DNA of 64,000 bases, from assembly GCF_036759925.1 (NCBI RefSeq), contig NZ_JAPKIB010000001.1:372001-436000 (forward strand), in the 5' to 3' direction. The position numbers and the translations under genes were made by a program. Shown one piece after another: positions 51,792 through 59,329 of the stretch. A model generated the notes under the pieces. It saw only the letters and a list, made by a program, of their open reading frames with translations, searched no databases and had not been told where the DNA came from. Origin of the DNA: Kluyvera sp036759925. GTDB lineage: Bacteria > Pseudomonadota > Gammaproteobacteria > Enterobacterales > Enterobacteriaceae. Within the stretch, counting starts at the first letter, position 1. Every line of letters begins with the position of its first letter.

Positions 51792-52691
51792 ATGTCCGAC
51801 TTTCCTGCAAGCTTATTGATTTTAAACGGCAAGGGTGCCAATACCCCTCAACTGCGCGAGGCGGTTGAACTGCTGCGCGATGAGGGCGTGACCATTCATG
51901 TGCGCGTCACCTGGGAGAAAGGCGATGCGGTGCGCTATGTGGAAGAGGCCATTCGCCTGAACGTCGAGACGGTTATCGCGGGCGGCGGCGACGGGACGAT
52001 TAACGAAGTGGCGACGGCGCTGATCCACAGCGAAAGCCGTGAGGTACCGGCCCTCGGTATTTTGCCGCTCGGTACCGCCAACGACTTTGCCACCAGCGTC
52101 AATATTCCAACCGATCTGGCTAATGCGCTGAAGCTCGCCATTGCCGGTCGCGACGTGCCGGTTGATATCGCCCAGGTGAACCACAAAACCTGTTTTATCA
52201 ATATGGCCACCGGCGGCTTCGGTACCCGCATTACCACCGAAACGCCCGAGAAGCTAAAAGCCGCGCTGGGCGGCGTGTCTTACCTGATTCATGGGCTGAT
52301 GCGAATGGATACCCTGAAGCCGGACCGCTGCGAAATTCACGGCGAGAACTTTCACTGGCAGGGCGACGCGCTGGTTATCGGTATCGGCAACGGACGTCAG
52401 GCGGGCGGCGGGCAACAGCTATGCCCGGATGCGTTGATTAACGACGGCCTGCTGCACCTGCGTATTTTCACCGGAGAAGAGCTTATTCCAGCGCTGTTTA
52501 ATACCCTTGCCAGCAGCGATGGCGCGGAAAACCTGGTGGATAGCGTTTCGCCGTGGTTTGAAGTCACTGCGCCGCACGAGATGACCTTTAACCTCGACGG
52601 CGAACCGCTGAGTGGTAAAACTTTCCGTATGGAGATTTTACCGGCGGCATTACGCTGTCGCCTGCCGCCGGACTGCCCGCTGCTACGTTAA
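51792..52691 (+). CDS. yegS: YegS, diacylglycerol-kinase-like lipid kinase
   Basis: The 299-residue protein matches E. coli YegS, which phosphorylates phosphatidylglycerol in vitro. Marks of the DAGK catalytic fold are ILNGKGANTPQ at residues 10-20, the nucleotide loop AGGGDGTINEVATAL near 63-77 and LPLGTANDFATS near 92-103. The C-terminal beta-sandwich contains GNGRQAGGGQQLCPDA. It starts after AAAGAGG at a good distance. Its stop overlaps by four bases the stop of the convergent sugar-binding protein gene. Confidence 0.95.
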   Translation: MSDFPASLLILNGKGANTPQLREAVELLRDEGVTIHVRVTWEKGDAVRYVEEAIRLNVETVIAGGGDGTINEVATALIHSESREVPALGILPLGTANDFATSVNIPTDLANALKLAIAGRDVPVDIAQVNHKTCFINMATGGFGTRITTETPEKLKAALGGVSYLIHGLMRMDTLKPDRCEIHGENFHWQGDALVIGIGNGRQAGGGQQLCPDALINDGLLHLRIFTGEELIPALFNTLASSDGAENLVDSVSPWFEVTAPHEMTFNLDGEPLSGKTFRMEILPAALRCRLPPDCPLLR

Positions 52692-53977
52692 CGCATTGCG
52701 CGTTTTAAAATGCGCTCCGACTGGCGTTTGAAATCCGTTGCCGCTTCGGCGACGGTTTTCTTGCCGTAATCGATCGACTGCAGCGCGCTATCAAACTCCT
52801 GCACCAGCTGCGGGTCTTCCAGATATGGCGACACGGAAAGCGTGGTCGGCAGTGCCAGCGCCTGTTTAATCCCGGCAACCGACGGGTCTTTATCGTTAAT
52901 CACCCCCGCCGCCGTCAGGGTTGCCACCGCGCTTTTGCTCAGCGGCACGCCGCGCTCCAGCCCCAGCAACGTGACGCCCTCTTTGCTGTTCAGCAGGAAG
53001 TTAATCAGCTTCGCTGCCGCTTCCGGGTGTTGAGTGGTTTTGCCAATCGACAGCATCATCGACGGTTTCATAAACAGCCCCGCATCGGTGGCACCCGGCA
53101 GCATCGGATAGTCACCCAGTTCGAGCTTCGCCGGTGGCTTGAGGTTGTCCGAGTACTTGGTAACGGCGGTGTTCCACATATAAACGCCGCCCCACTCCCC
53201 TTCGATCCACGGCTTCATTTCGTACATATTGCCCTTGCCGAACGAGGCGTAGTACTTCATATCCGGGATGACGTGGTTGTCGATAAGGGTTTTATACAGC
53301 TGGAAAAACTCGACCCACTGCGCGTCGCTGTAGGTGAATTTTTTACTCTGCTGGTCAATAGCCGGAATATTGTACTTCTGCACCATATAGGAGTTGAGCA
53401 ACGCCAGCACGCCCAGGCTTTCCGGGGCCACCGGGTAGTACGGTTTGCCGAGCTTGCTCTCAAACGTTTTCCCGGCGCTTATCAGCTCATCCCAGTTTTT
53501 CGGGTAACTGATCCCCGCCTTTTTCCAGGTTTGATCGTTGTAGTAGAAGATACGGGCGGTCATGGCGACCGGGATGCCGTTCAACTTACCTTTGACCGTG
53601 ACCGGCTGGAGGTCTTTGGCGGTGAACTGATCGAGGCCAATCTCACCTTTCACTTTGTTGAGATCGTAGAAGCCGTTGCCGTCTTTAGAGAACAGCGCCA
53701 GCCAGTTCCAGTTGGTTTGCATCACGTCCGGCTCGGTACCGCCCGCCAGTTGCGTGGTTAGGCGCGAAGTGTGCCCGTCCCAACCGGTATATTCGGCTTT
53801 GACGTTGATATCTGGATACTGCTGATGGAAGGCTTCCAGCGCCTTCAGCGTCACCTGATGGCGACCGTTGCCGCCCCACCAGGACATACGCAGGTCGACG
53901 GTTTCCGCCGCCAGTGCGGAAGCAGAACAGGCACAGAGGAGAAGTGGTAGGGCAAGACGGAAGGATTTTTTATCCAT
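52688..53977 (-). CDS. TogB-like extracellular sugar-binding protein of an ABC transporter (orphan)
   Basis: The 429-residue family 1 solute-binding protein has a Sec signal ending SALAAE. The mature part begins with MSWWGGNGRHQVTLKALEAF and continues with EYTGWDGHTSRLTTQLAGG and EPDVMQTNWNWLALFSK. These motifs are those of TogB, the oligogalacturonide-binding protein of Dickeya and relatives, so binding of oligouronides or similar acidic sugars is likely. No MalF/MalG-type permeases or MalK-type ATPase are encoded in the window; the neighbouring ABC genes are of the peptide/nickel type. A REP palindrome separates it from them on the same strand. I chose the ATG at 53977 because it starts the signal peptide. 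The partner transporter must be elsewhere, or the two systems cooperate. Confidence 0.88.
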   Translation of the reverse strand: MDKKSFRLALPLLLCACSASALAAETVDLRMSWWGGNGRHQVTLKALEAFHQQYPDINVKAEYTGWDGHTSRLTTQLAGGTEPDVMQTNWNWLALFSKDGNGFYDLNKVKGEIGLDQFTAKDLQPVTVKGKLNGIPVAMTARIFYYNDQTWKKAGISYPKNWDELISAGKTFESKLGKPYYPVAPESLGVLALLNSYMVQKYNIPAIDQQSKKFTYSDAQWVEFFQLYKTLIDNHVIPDMKYYASFGKGNMYEMKPWIEGEWGGVYMWNTAVTKYSDNLKPPAKLELGDYPMLPGATDAGLFMKPSMMLSIGKTTQHPEAAAKLINFLLNSKEGVTLLGLERGVPLSKSAVATLTAAGVINDKDPSVAGIKQALALPTTLSVSPYLEDPQLVQEFDSALQSIDYGKKTVAEAATDFKRQSERILKRAMR

Positions 53978-54000
53978 TTTTATGATTTCCCAGAGTTCGA

Positions 54001-54076
54001 GTAGCCCGGCCGAGCAAAGCGACGCCGGGGCCATGCACTGAGCTAAACCCGGCGTTGCTTTGCTCGGCCGGGCTAC
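54001..54076. repeat. Long perfect REP-family inverted repeat
   Basis: The first 20 bases (GTAGCCCGGCCGAGCAAAGC) are the exact complement of bases 54057-54076. The arms extend inward by a near-perfect GACGCCGGG/CCCGGCGTT, leaving a loop of about 17 bases. It is the most complete member of the repeat family also seen near 8776, 23657 and 29744. It lies between the dppF-like gene and the orphan binding protein gene and would form a very strong hairpin in a shared transcript. Confidence 0.88.
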
Positions 54077-54081
54077 GGGTT

Positions 54082-54855
54082 TTAATATGCCGCCACCTCG
54101 CGCGCCATTTCTCGCGTGTATTGACGGCTGGCGTTAACCAGCATCTGCGTGTACGGCGTTTGCGCTTCACCGTTGACCAATGCATCGACGGTGAGCGTTT
54201 CGAGGATCTTGCCGTACTGCATCACCGCCACCTTCTGGCAGAGGTGGGCGATCACGCCCAGATCGTGCGTCACCATCAGGTAGGTCAGGTTCGACTCTTT
54301 TTGCAGCTCCGCCAGCAGATTGAGGATTTCCGCCTGCACCGACACGTCCAGCGCCGAGGTCGGTTCATCGAGCAACAGTACCTGCGGTTCGAGGATCAGC
54401 GCGCGGGCAATCGCCACGCGCTGGCGCTGGCCGCCGGAAAGCTGGTGCGGATAGCGGTCGCGGAAGGCGCGGTTCAGCCCCACGCGGTCGAGCAGCGTGT
54501 TGATGCGCCGGTCCCGCTCGCCGATGCCGTTAATTTGCAGCGGCTCTTCCAGAATGTCGCCAATGGTATGGCGCGGATGCAGCGACCCGTATGGGTCCTG
54601 AAACACCATCTGCACCTGACGACAGCGCTCGCGGCTGATCTTATGCGAGAGCCCCTGGCCGCTAATCGCCAGCTCGCCCTGCCAGTGATTAAACAACCCG
54701 GCAAGGCACTTCAGCACCGTGGTTTTCCCGGAGCCTGACTCCCCCACCAGGCCATAAATCTCGCCCGGCTTAACGTGGAAATTGACATCAAACAGCACCT
54801 GGTTGCGCTTTTCGCCCTCGCCAAACACCAGGCTTAAGTTTTTCACTTCAATCAT
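54082..54855 (-). CDS. ABC transporter ATP-binding protein, peptide/nickel type (DppF/NikE-like)
   Basis: The 257-residue ATPase has Walker A GLVGESGSGKTTVLK near residues 35-49, signature LSGGQRQRVAIARAL, Walker B VLLLDEPTSALDV and the H-loop MVTHDLGV. It is shorter than DppF or OppF (about 330) and lacks the long C-terminal oligopeptide/dipeptide domain, which makes it closer in size to NikE. It is the fifth gene of a five-gene importer unit, starting ten bases after the other ATPase, with which it should form the nucleotide-binding heterodimer at the inner membrane. Confidence 0.9.
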   Translation of the reverse strand: MIEVKNLSLVFGEGEKRNQVLFDVNFHVKPGEIYGLVGESGSGKTTVLKCLAGLFNHWQGELAISGQGLSHKISRERCRQVQMVFQDPYGSLHPRHTIGDILEEPLQINGIGERDRRINTLLDRVGLNRAFRDRYPHQLSGGQRQRVAIARALILEPQVLLLDEPTSALDVSVQAEILNLLAELQKESNLTYLMVTHDLGVIAHLCQKVAVMQYGKILETLTVDALVNGEAQTPYTQMLVNASRQYTREMAREVAAY

Positions 54856-54865
54856 CGTGCGCTCC

Positions 54866-55732
54866 TTAATCGGTCAGCCAGCTGGTCTGGCGCTGCAATA
54901 CCGGGAGAACCGGTCGGCGATGGTGCATATCCGGCAGGGCGCTAATCAGCCCTTGCGTATAGGGATGAGTGGCGTTATCGAGGTCGCAGGCGGCAATCGA
55001 CTCCACCACTCGCCCGGCGTACATCACCAGCACGCGGTCGCAGAAGCTGCGCACCAGGTTAATGTCATGGCTGATAAATATCAGCCCCAGCCCGCGCGAC
55101 TTCACCAGGTCATCCAGCAGCCCCAGCACCTGCAGACGTACCGACACGTCGAGCGCCGAGGTCGGCTCATCGGCAATCACCAGCTCAGGGTCCGTTATCA
55201 GCATCATCGCAATCATGATGCGCTGCCCCTGCCCGCCGGAAATCTCGTGCGGATAGAGGTTGTAGACGCGCTCCGGCTGGCGAATGCGCACCACGTCGAG
55301 CATCTCCATCGCCTTGGCCTTCGCCTCGGCTTTGTAGCCCGGATGGTGAGTCAGCCAGGCTTCGGCAATCTGGTCGCCGACGCGTACCACCGGGTTCAGC
55401 GAGTATTTCGGGTCCTGCATAATCATCGAAATACGCTTGCCGCGAATGGCGCGCATCTGCGCCTCGCTGGCGTTCAGCAGGTCGATATCGCCAAACTGCA
55501 TCCGGCTGGCGTCAATGCGCGCTTTTTTCGGGTGCAGGTGCAGCAGCGCGCGGCCAACGGTGGATTTCCCGGAACCGGATTCACCGACTATCGCCAGCTT
55601 CTCCTGCCCAAGCTGGAAGGAGACGCCGCGCACCGCGTGGGTTACCGCGCTGCCGTTGACGAAATCCACGCTTAAATCGCGTACGTCGAGCAGCGGTGCA
55701 GCGTTATTCGCTGCGAGGATCGAGGATGTCAC
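54866..55732 (-). CDS. ABC transporter ATP-binding protein, peptide/nickel type (DppD/NikD-like)
   Basis: The ATPase (about 288 residues) carries Walker A IVGESGSGKSTVGRA, signature ISGGQGQRIMIAMM, Walker B ELVIADEPTSALDVS and H-loop ISHDINLV. A short THPYTQGLISALP tail at the C-terminus is the beginning of the oligopeptide-transporter C-terminal motif. I place the start at GTG 55732, nine bases after AGGAG; an ATG at 55741 directly abuts that AGGAG and is badly placed. Either start lies within the end of the permease gene, so translation is coupled. Confidence 0.88.
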   Translation of the reverse strand: MTSSILAANNAAPLLDVRDLSVDFVNGSAVTHAVRGVSFQLGQEKLAIVGESGSGKSTVGRALLHLHPKKARIDASRMQFGDIDLLNASEAQMRAIRGKRISMIMQDPKYSLNPVVRVGDQIAEAWLTHHPGYKAEAKAKAMEMLDVVRIRQPERVYNLYPHEISGGQGQRIMIAMMLITDPELVIADEPTSALDVSVRLQVLGLLDDLVKSRGLGLIFISHDINLVRSFCDRVLVMYAGRVVESIAACDLDNATHPYTQGLISALPDMHHRRPVLPVLQRQTSWLTD

Positions 55733-56609
55733 GTAGGCCATCTCCTAAGAAGTTGAACGCTAAGCTGTTGATCAGTATCGCCAGCCCCGGGATCGTTACT
55801 ACCCACCAGCACTCCATCATGTAGGTACGGCCGCTGGAGATCATCGCCCCCCATTCTGGATCTGGCGGCTGCGCGCCGAGGCCAAGGAAGCCCAGACCGG
55901 CGGCGGTCAGGATGATCCCCGCCATGTTCATGGTGATACGGATAATCACCGACGGCAGGCACAGCGGCACAATGTGACGCCACAGCACGCGGGCCGGAGA
56001 GGCACCCTGCAAACGGACGGCAGAGATAAAGTCGGCCTGACGCAGCGACAGGGTTTCCGCACGCGCCAGACGCGCAATTGGCGGCCAGGCGGTCAGGGTA
56101 ATGGCAATCACCACGTGCTCAAGCCCTGGGCCTAAGGCAGCAACGAACGCCAGCGCCAGCACCAGGCTTGGGAAGGAGATGAAGATATCGGTCACCCGCA
56201 TCAGCACCATATCGACCTTGCCACCGAAGTAGCCCGCGCAAACGCCGAGCAGCAGCCCCAGCGGGCCGACGGTGACCGACACCAGCAGCACGATGTAGAG
56301 CGTGATGCGCGCGCCGTACACCAGGCGGCTAAAGATATCGCGGCCAAATTCATCGGTACCGAACCAGTGCTGCGCGTTCGGTGCCATCAGCGCGTTGTTT
56401 AAGTCCTGCACCAGCGGGTTATAGGGGGCAATCAGCGGGGCGAATATCGCCACCACCAGCAGCAGGAAGATAATCCCGCCGCCGATAGCGGTCAGCGGAT
56501 TACGCGCCATCTTGCCGATAAATCCCCCCGCCCTTGCCAGCCCGCGCAGCAAACGCTGGCGGCCTTCGCCGGAGGCGCTGGAGAGTCGACTATCGAGAGA
56601 AACCGTCAT
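55704..56609 (-). CDS. ABC transporter permease, DppC/OppC type
   Basis: The 301-residue membrane protein has the DppC-type N-terminal region and five or six helices. FGTDEFGRDIFSRLVYGAR near residues 94-112 and the EAA-loop AETLSLRQADFISAVRLQGAS (in part) near 190 are diagnostic. It pairs with the DppB-type permease encoded just upstream; their genes overlap by four bases (ATGA). It forms the inner-membrane channel of the importer whose binding protein is the family 5 protein at 57640-59262. Confidence 0.91.
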   Translation of the reverse strand: MTVSLDSRLSSASGEGRQRLLRGLARAGGFIGKMARNPLTAIGGGIIFLLLVVAIFAPLIAPYNPLVQDLNNALMAPNAQHWFGTDEFGRDIFSRLVYGARITLYIVLLVSVTVGPLGLLLGVCAGYFGGKVDMVLMRVTDIFISFPSLVLALAFVAALGPGLEHVVIAITLTAWPPIARLARAETLSLRQADFISAVRLQGASPARVLWRHIVPLCLPSVIIRITMNMAGIILTAAGLGFLGLGAQPPDPEWGAMISSGRTYMMECWWVVTIPGLAILINSLAFNFLGDGLRDILDPRSE

Positions 56610-57643
56610 GATTTTGTCCTCGGGTCGAAGAATTGATACAGCATGTCTGAGAGCAGGTTGAGCATCACGAAGATCACCCCAACCAGCAGCACGCAGCCCA
56701 TCACCGCATTCATGTCGCCCAGCAGCAGGCTACCGGTGAGATAGGAGCCAAAGCCCGGCCAGGAGAAGACGGTTTCAATTAATACCGCCCCTTCCAGCAA
56801 TGAACCGTAGGCCAGCGCCACCACCGTCAGCAGTTGGACGAGGATGTTGCGGAAGGCGTGGTTCCAGATAACCTGACGCTCGGTCAGCCCTTTGACGCGG
56901 GCGGTGATGATGAACTCCTGCGACAGCTGCGCCAGCATAAAGCTGCGGGTCATACGGCTGATGTAGGCGAGCGAGTGGAAGCCCAGCAGCGCCGCCGGCA
57001 GGATCAGGTGGTTAATGGCGTTCCAGAACACTTCACTGTTTCCGGCCAGCAGCGCATCGACGGTCATCAGCCCGGTGCGACGCGGCACGATGCCGTCCAG
57101 CCCCAGGTCGACGCGCCCCGCGCCGCCCACCCAGCCGAGCCAGGCGTAGAACACCAGCAGCCCCATCATCCCCACCCAGAAAATCGGCGTGGAGTAACCG
57201 GCAAGGCTGATAATACGAACCACATAGTCGGAAATACTGTTGCGGCGCGCCGCCGCCAGTACGCCCAGCGGAATGCCAAGGCCCGCGCCGACGATAATCG
57301 CCATCGTCGCCAGCTCCATGGTGGCCGGGAAGACGCGGATAATGTCATCGGTCACCGGTTTGCCGGTCAGCAGCGCATTGCCGAGATCGCCGTGCAGCAG
57401 ATTGACAAAGTAGATGCCAAACTGGGTCATCAGCGACTGGTCAAAGCCCAGCTGGTGATAGACCTGCTGGTAAGTGCTCTGGTCGGCATCCGGGCCGACA
57501 ATCGCCAGCACCGGGTCGATAGGCATCACGCGGCCAATAAAGAAGGTCAACAGCAGCAGGCCGAACAGCGTAATCGCTACCTGCAACAACCGTTTTGAGA
57601 AGCGCCGGGTCCGGGAGCCGGGCGCAAGAATTGCCGTACTCAT
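56606..57643 (-). CDS. ABC transporter permease, DppB/OppB type
   Basis: The 345-residue membrane protein has six helices and DppB family marks: GRVMPIDPVLAIVG in the first periplasmic loop, the EAA region FIITARVKGLTERQV near residue 236, and the C-terminal VFSWPGFGSYLTGSLL. It has an N-terminal extension of polar residues. Its ATG overlaps the stop of the binding-protein gene and its stop overlaps the DppC-type gene, both by ATGA, which ties the three genes into one translational unit. Confidence 0.91.
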   Translation of the reverse strand: MSTAILAPGSRTRRFSKRLLQVAITLFGLLLLTFFIGRVMPIDPVLAIVGPDADQSTYQQVYHQLGFDQSLMTQFGIYFVNLLHGDLGNALLTGKPVTDDIIRVFPATMELATMAIIVGAGLGIPLGVLAAARRNSISDYVVRIISLAGYSTPIFWVGMMGLLVFYAWLGWVGGAGRVDLGLDGIVPRRTGLMTVDALLAGNSEVFWNAINHLILPAALLGFHSLAYISRMTRSFMLAQLSQEFIITARVKGLTERQVIWNHAFRNILVQLLTVVALAYGSLLEGAVLIETVFSWPGFGSYLTGSLLLGDMNAVMGCVLLVGVIFVMLNLLSDMLYQFFDPRTKS

Positions 57644-59262
57644 CCTTTATCTCCTTCGCTGACTTTGTAGACTTCACGCAGGAACGTGGTGGCCGACGGA
57701 TGCGGCTTGTACTCCTTCACCTCGTTACGCACCACCACCGAGTCGACCATCTGCGACACCGGGATCATCGCGGGGATCAGCGCGTCGAAGCGGGTCTGAA
57801 TGGCCTGATAATCGGCAATCTGTTTTTGCGGGTTACGCTCAAGCAGCGCGCCGTCGATCATCTCGTTAAGCTGTTTGTCATAGAACCCGGTGCGCCAGCC
57901 CTGGAAGTTGGTCAGGCGTGCCTCATCGCTGTTGTCCGGGTTATAGACCAGCGCACGCAGGCTGGAGTGCGGGTGTGGCTCCATACCGCTGCCGCCGCGT
58001 CCTACCAGCATGTCGAACTTACGTTCGCGCATCGCGCCGTAAATCTGGTTGCCGGTGCCGGTGATAATTTTGGCGTTAATGCCCGCCTGCATCAGCGTGG
58101 ACTGCACGGCGATGGCGATATTGAGGAACGGCTGGTCGGCGAGTACGCGCAGCGTGGTGTCAAAGCCGTCAGGATATCCGGCCTCCGCCAGCAGCTTTTT
58201 CGCCCGTGCGAGATCAAAGGTGTAGCCCGGGTCCGGCAGCGTCGACGGCATTCCGGCTTTGATTGGACGCTGGTGCAACACACCGTAGCCCGGCATCAAT
58301 GCCTTATTAATCCCCTGATAATCAATCAGGTAGCGCACCGCTTCACGCACTTTCGGGTTGGCGAAGTGCGCCTCTTTCATGCTCATCGACACGTAGTACA
58401 TAGTGCCGCGCTGTACCGCGTCAACGGTGAGCTGCGGGTCTTTACGCAGGGCGTTGATATCCGACACCGCCATGTTGCTGGCAATATCGAGGTCGCCTTT
58501 TTCAATCATCAGGCGCAGGGTCTGCGACTCCTGGAAGTGACGCAGCACCACGCGGTTCATCTTCGCTTCGCCGCGCCAGTAGTCCGGGTTGCGCTTCATG
58601 CGCAGCACGTCTTTTGCCTGCCAGGTTTCCAGCGTAAACGGCCCGGAACCGGCTTCGTGGGTCGTCAGCCACTTATTGCCCCAGTCGTTATTCTGTTCAT
58701 GGCTTTGGACGGTTTTACTGTCGAGCACGCCAAGGTTGCCGAGCGCGCCCAGCGAGTAAATGACCAGCTGCGGGTCGTTATCCTTCGGCAGGGCAATCTG
58801 CACCGTATAGTCGTCCAGCGCCGTTACCTGCTTGTCGACGTTCTTCTTACTAAAACCGTAGGATTTCCACACCGATGCCTGCGCCAGGTTAAGGTGCAGA
58901 ATGCGGCGCATCGACCACACCACGTCGGCGGCGGTCAGCGGGTTGCCGGAGTGAAACTTGACGTTGTTGTGCAGATGGAAGGTCAGCGTTTTGCCGTCCG
59001 GGCTGATATCCCAGGATTTGGCGAGCGCCGGTTTAACGTTGGTGAGCTGTTCAGGGTCAAGCTCCACCAGCGAGTCATAGAGATTCACCACAATCCCCAC
59101 CACTTCGTTGCCGGTCATTGCCGCCGGGTCGAGGGTGAGCAGGTTATTCATGTTCATGCCGATAATGAGCTGATCCGGCGGCGTTTTTGCCAGCGCCGCC
59201 CCGCTCCCCATCGTCATGGTCAGCGCGAGCAAACACGCTCCCAGTAAGGAGGATTTTTTCAT
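57640..59262 (-). CDS. Periplasmic solute-binding protein, family 5 (peptide/nickel/oligosaccharide)
   Basis: The 540-residue protein has a Sec signal (KKSSLLGACLLALTM, cleavage after GAALA). Family 5 landmarks follow: NLYDSLVELDPEQ, PALAKSWDISPDGKTLTFHL and FHSGNPLTAADVVWSMRRIL. The family includes peptide, nickel, haem and oligosaccharide binders, so the ligand is open; the neighbouring dehydratase suggests an acidic sugar or its conjugate. The ribosome binding site (ACAGG) lies within an 8-base-pair hairpin directly upstream. It begins 67 bases after the dehydratase gene. Confidence 0.9.
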   Translation of the reverse strand: MKKSSLLGACLLALTMTMGSGAALAKTPPDQLIIGMNMNNLLTLDPAAMTGNEVVGIVVNLYDSLVELDPEQLTNVKPALAKSWDISPDGKTLTFHLHNNVKFHSGNPLTAADVVWSMRRILHLNLAQASVWKSYGFSKKNVDKQVTALDDYTVQIALPKDNDPQLVIYSLGALGNLGVLDSKTVQSHEQNNDWGNKWLTTHEAGSGPFTLETWQAKDVLRMKRNPDYWRGEAKMNRVVLRHFQESQTLRLMIEKGDLDIASNMAVSDINALRKDPQLTVDAVQRGTMYYVSMSMKEAHFANPKVREAVRYLIDYQGINKALMPGYGVLHQRPIKAGMPSTLPDPGYTFDLARAKKLLAEAGYPDGFDTTLRVLADQPFLNIAIAVQSTLMQAGINAKIITGTGNQIYGAMRERKFDMLVGRGGSGMEPHPHSSLRALVYNPDNSDEARLTNFQGWRTGFYDKQLNEMIDGALLERNPQKQIADYQAIQTRFDALIPAMIPVSQMVDSVVVRNEVKEYKPHPSATTFLREVYKVSEGDKG

Positions 59263-59269
59263 CTATCTA

Positions 59270-59293
59270 TCGCCTGTAGGGTACGACAGGCGA
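59270..59293 (-). promoter_or_regulatory. Intercistronic hairpin covering the binding-protein ribosome site
   Basis: TCGCCTGT and ACAGGCGA form an eight-base-pair stem with an eight-base loop between the dehydratase and binding-protein genes. On the transcript the AGG of the ribosome binding site, seven or eight bases before the ATG, is in the stem. Its effect is not known. Confidence 0.45.
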
Positions 59294-59329
59294 CGAATCC
59301 GTCCGTGCCTGTCTTGTCTTTGTTATGTG

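Noticed and set aside
54001..54076. Inverted repeats as ends of an insertion sequence
   Set aside because: There is no transposase between or beside them and the same sequence recurs at three other intergenic sites, so it is a REP-type repeat.
57595..59247. A 550-codon open frame on the plus strand opposite the binding-protein gene
   Set aside because: It mirrors the codon pattern of the family 5 binding-protein gene on the minus strand, is rich in His, Arg and Gln as typical antisense frames are, and shows no domain.
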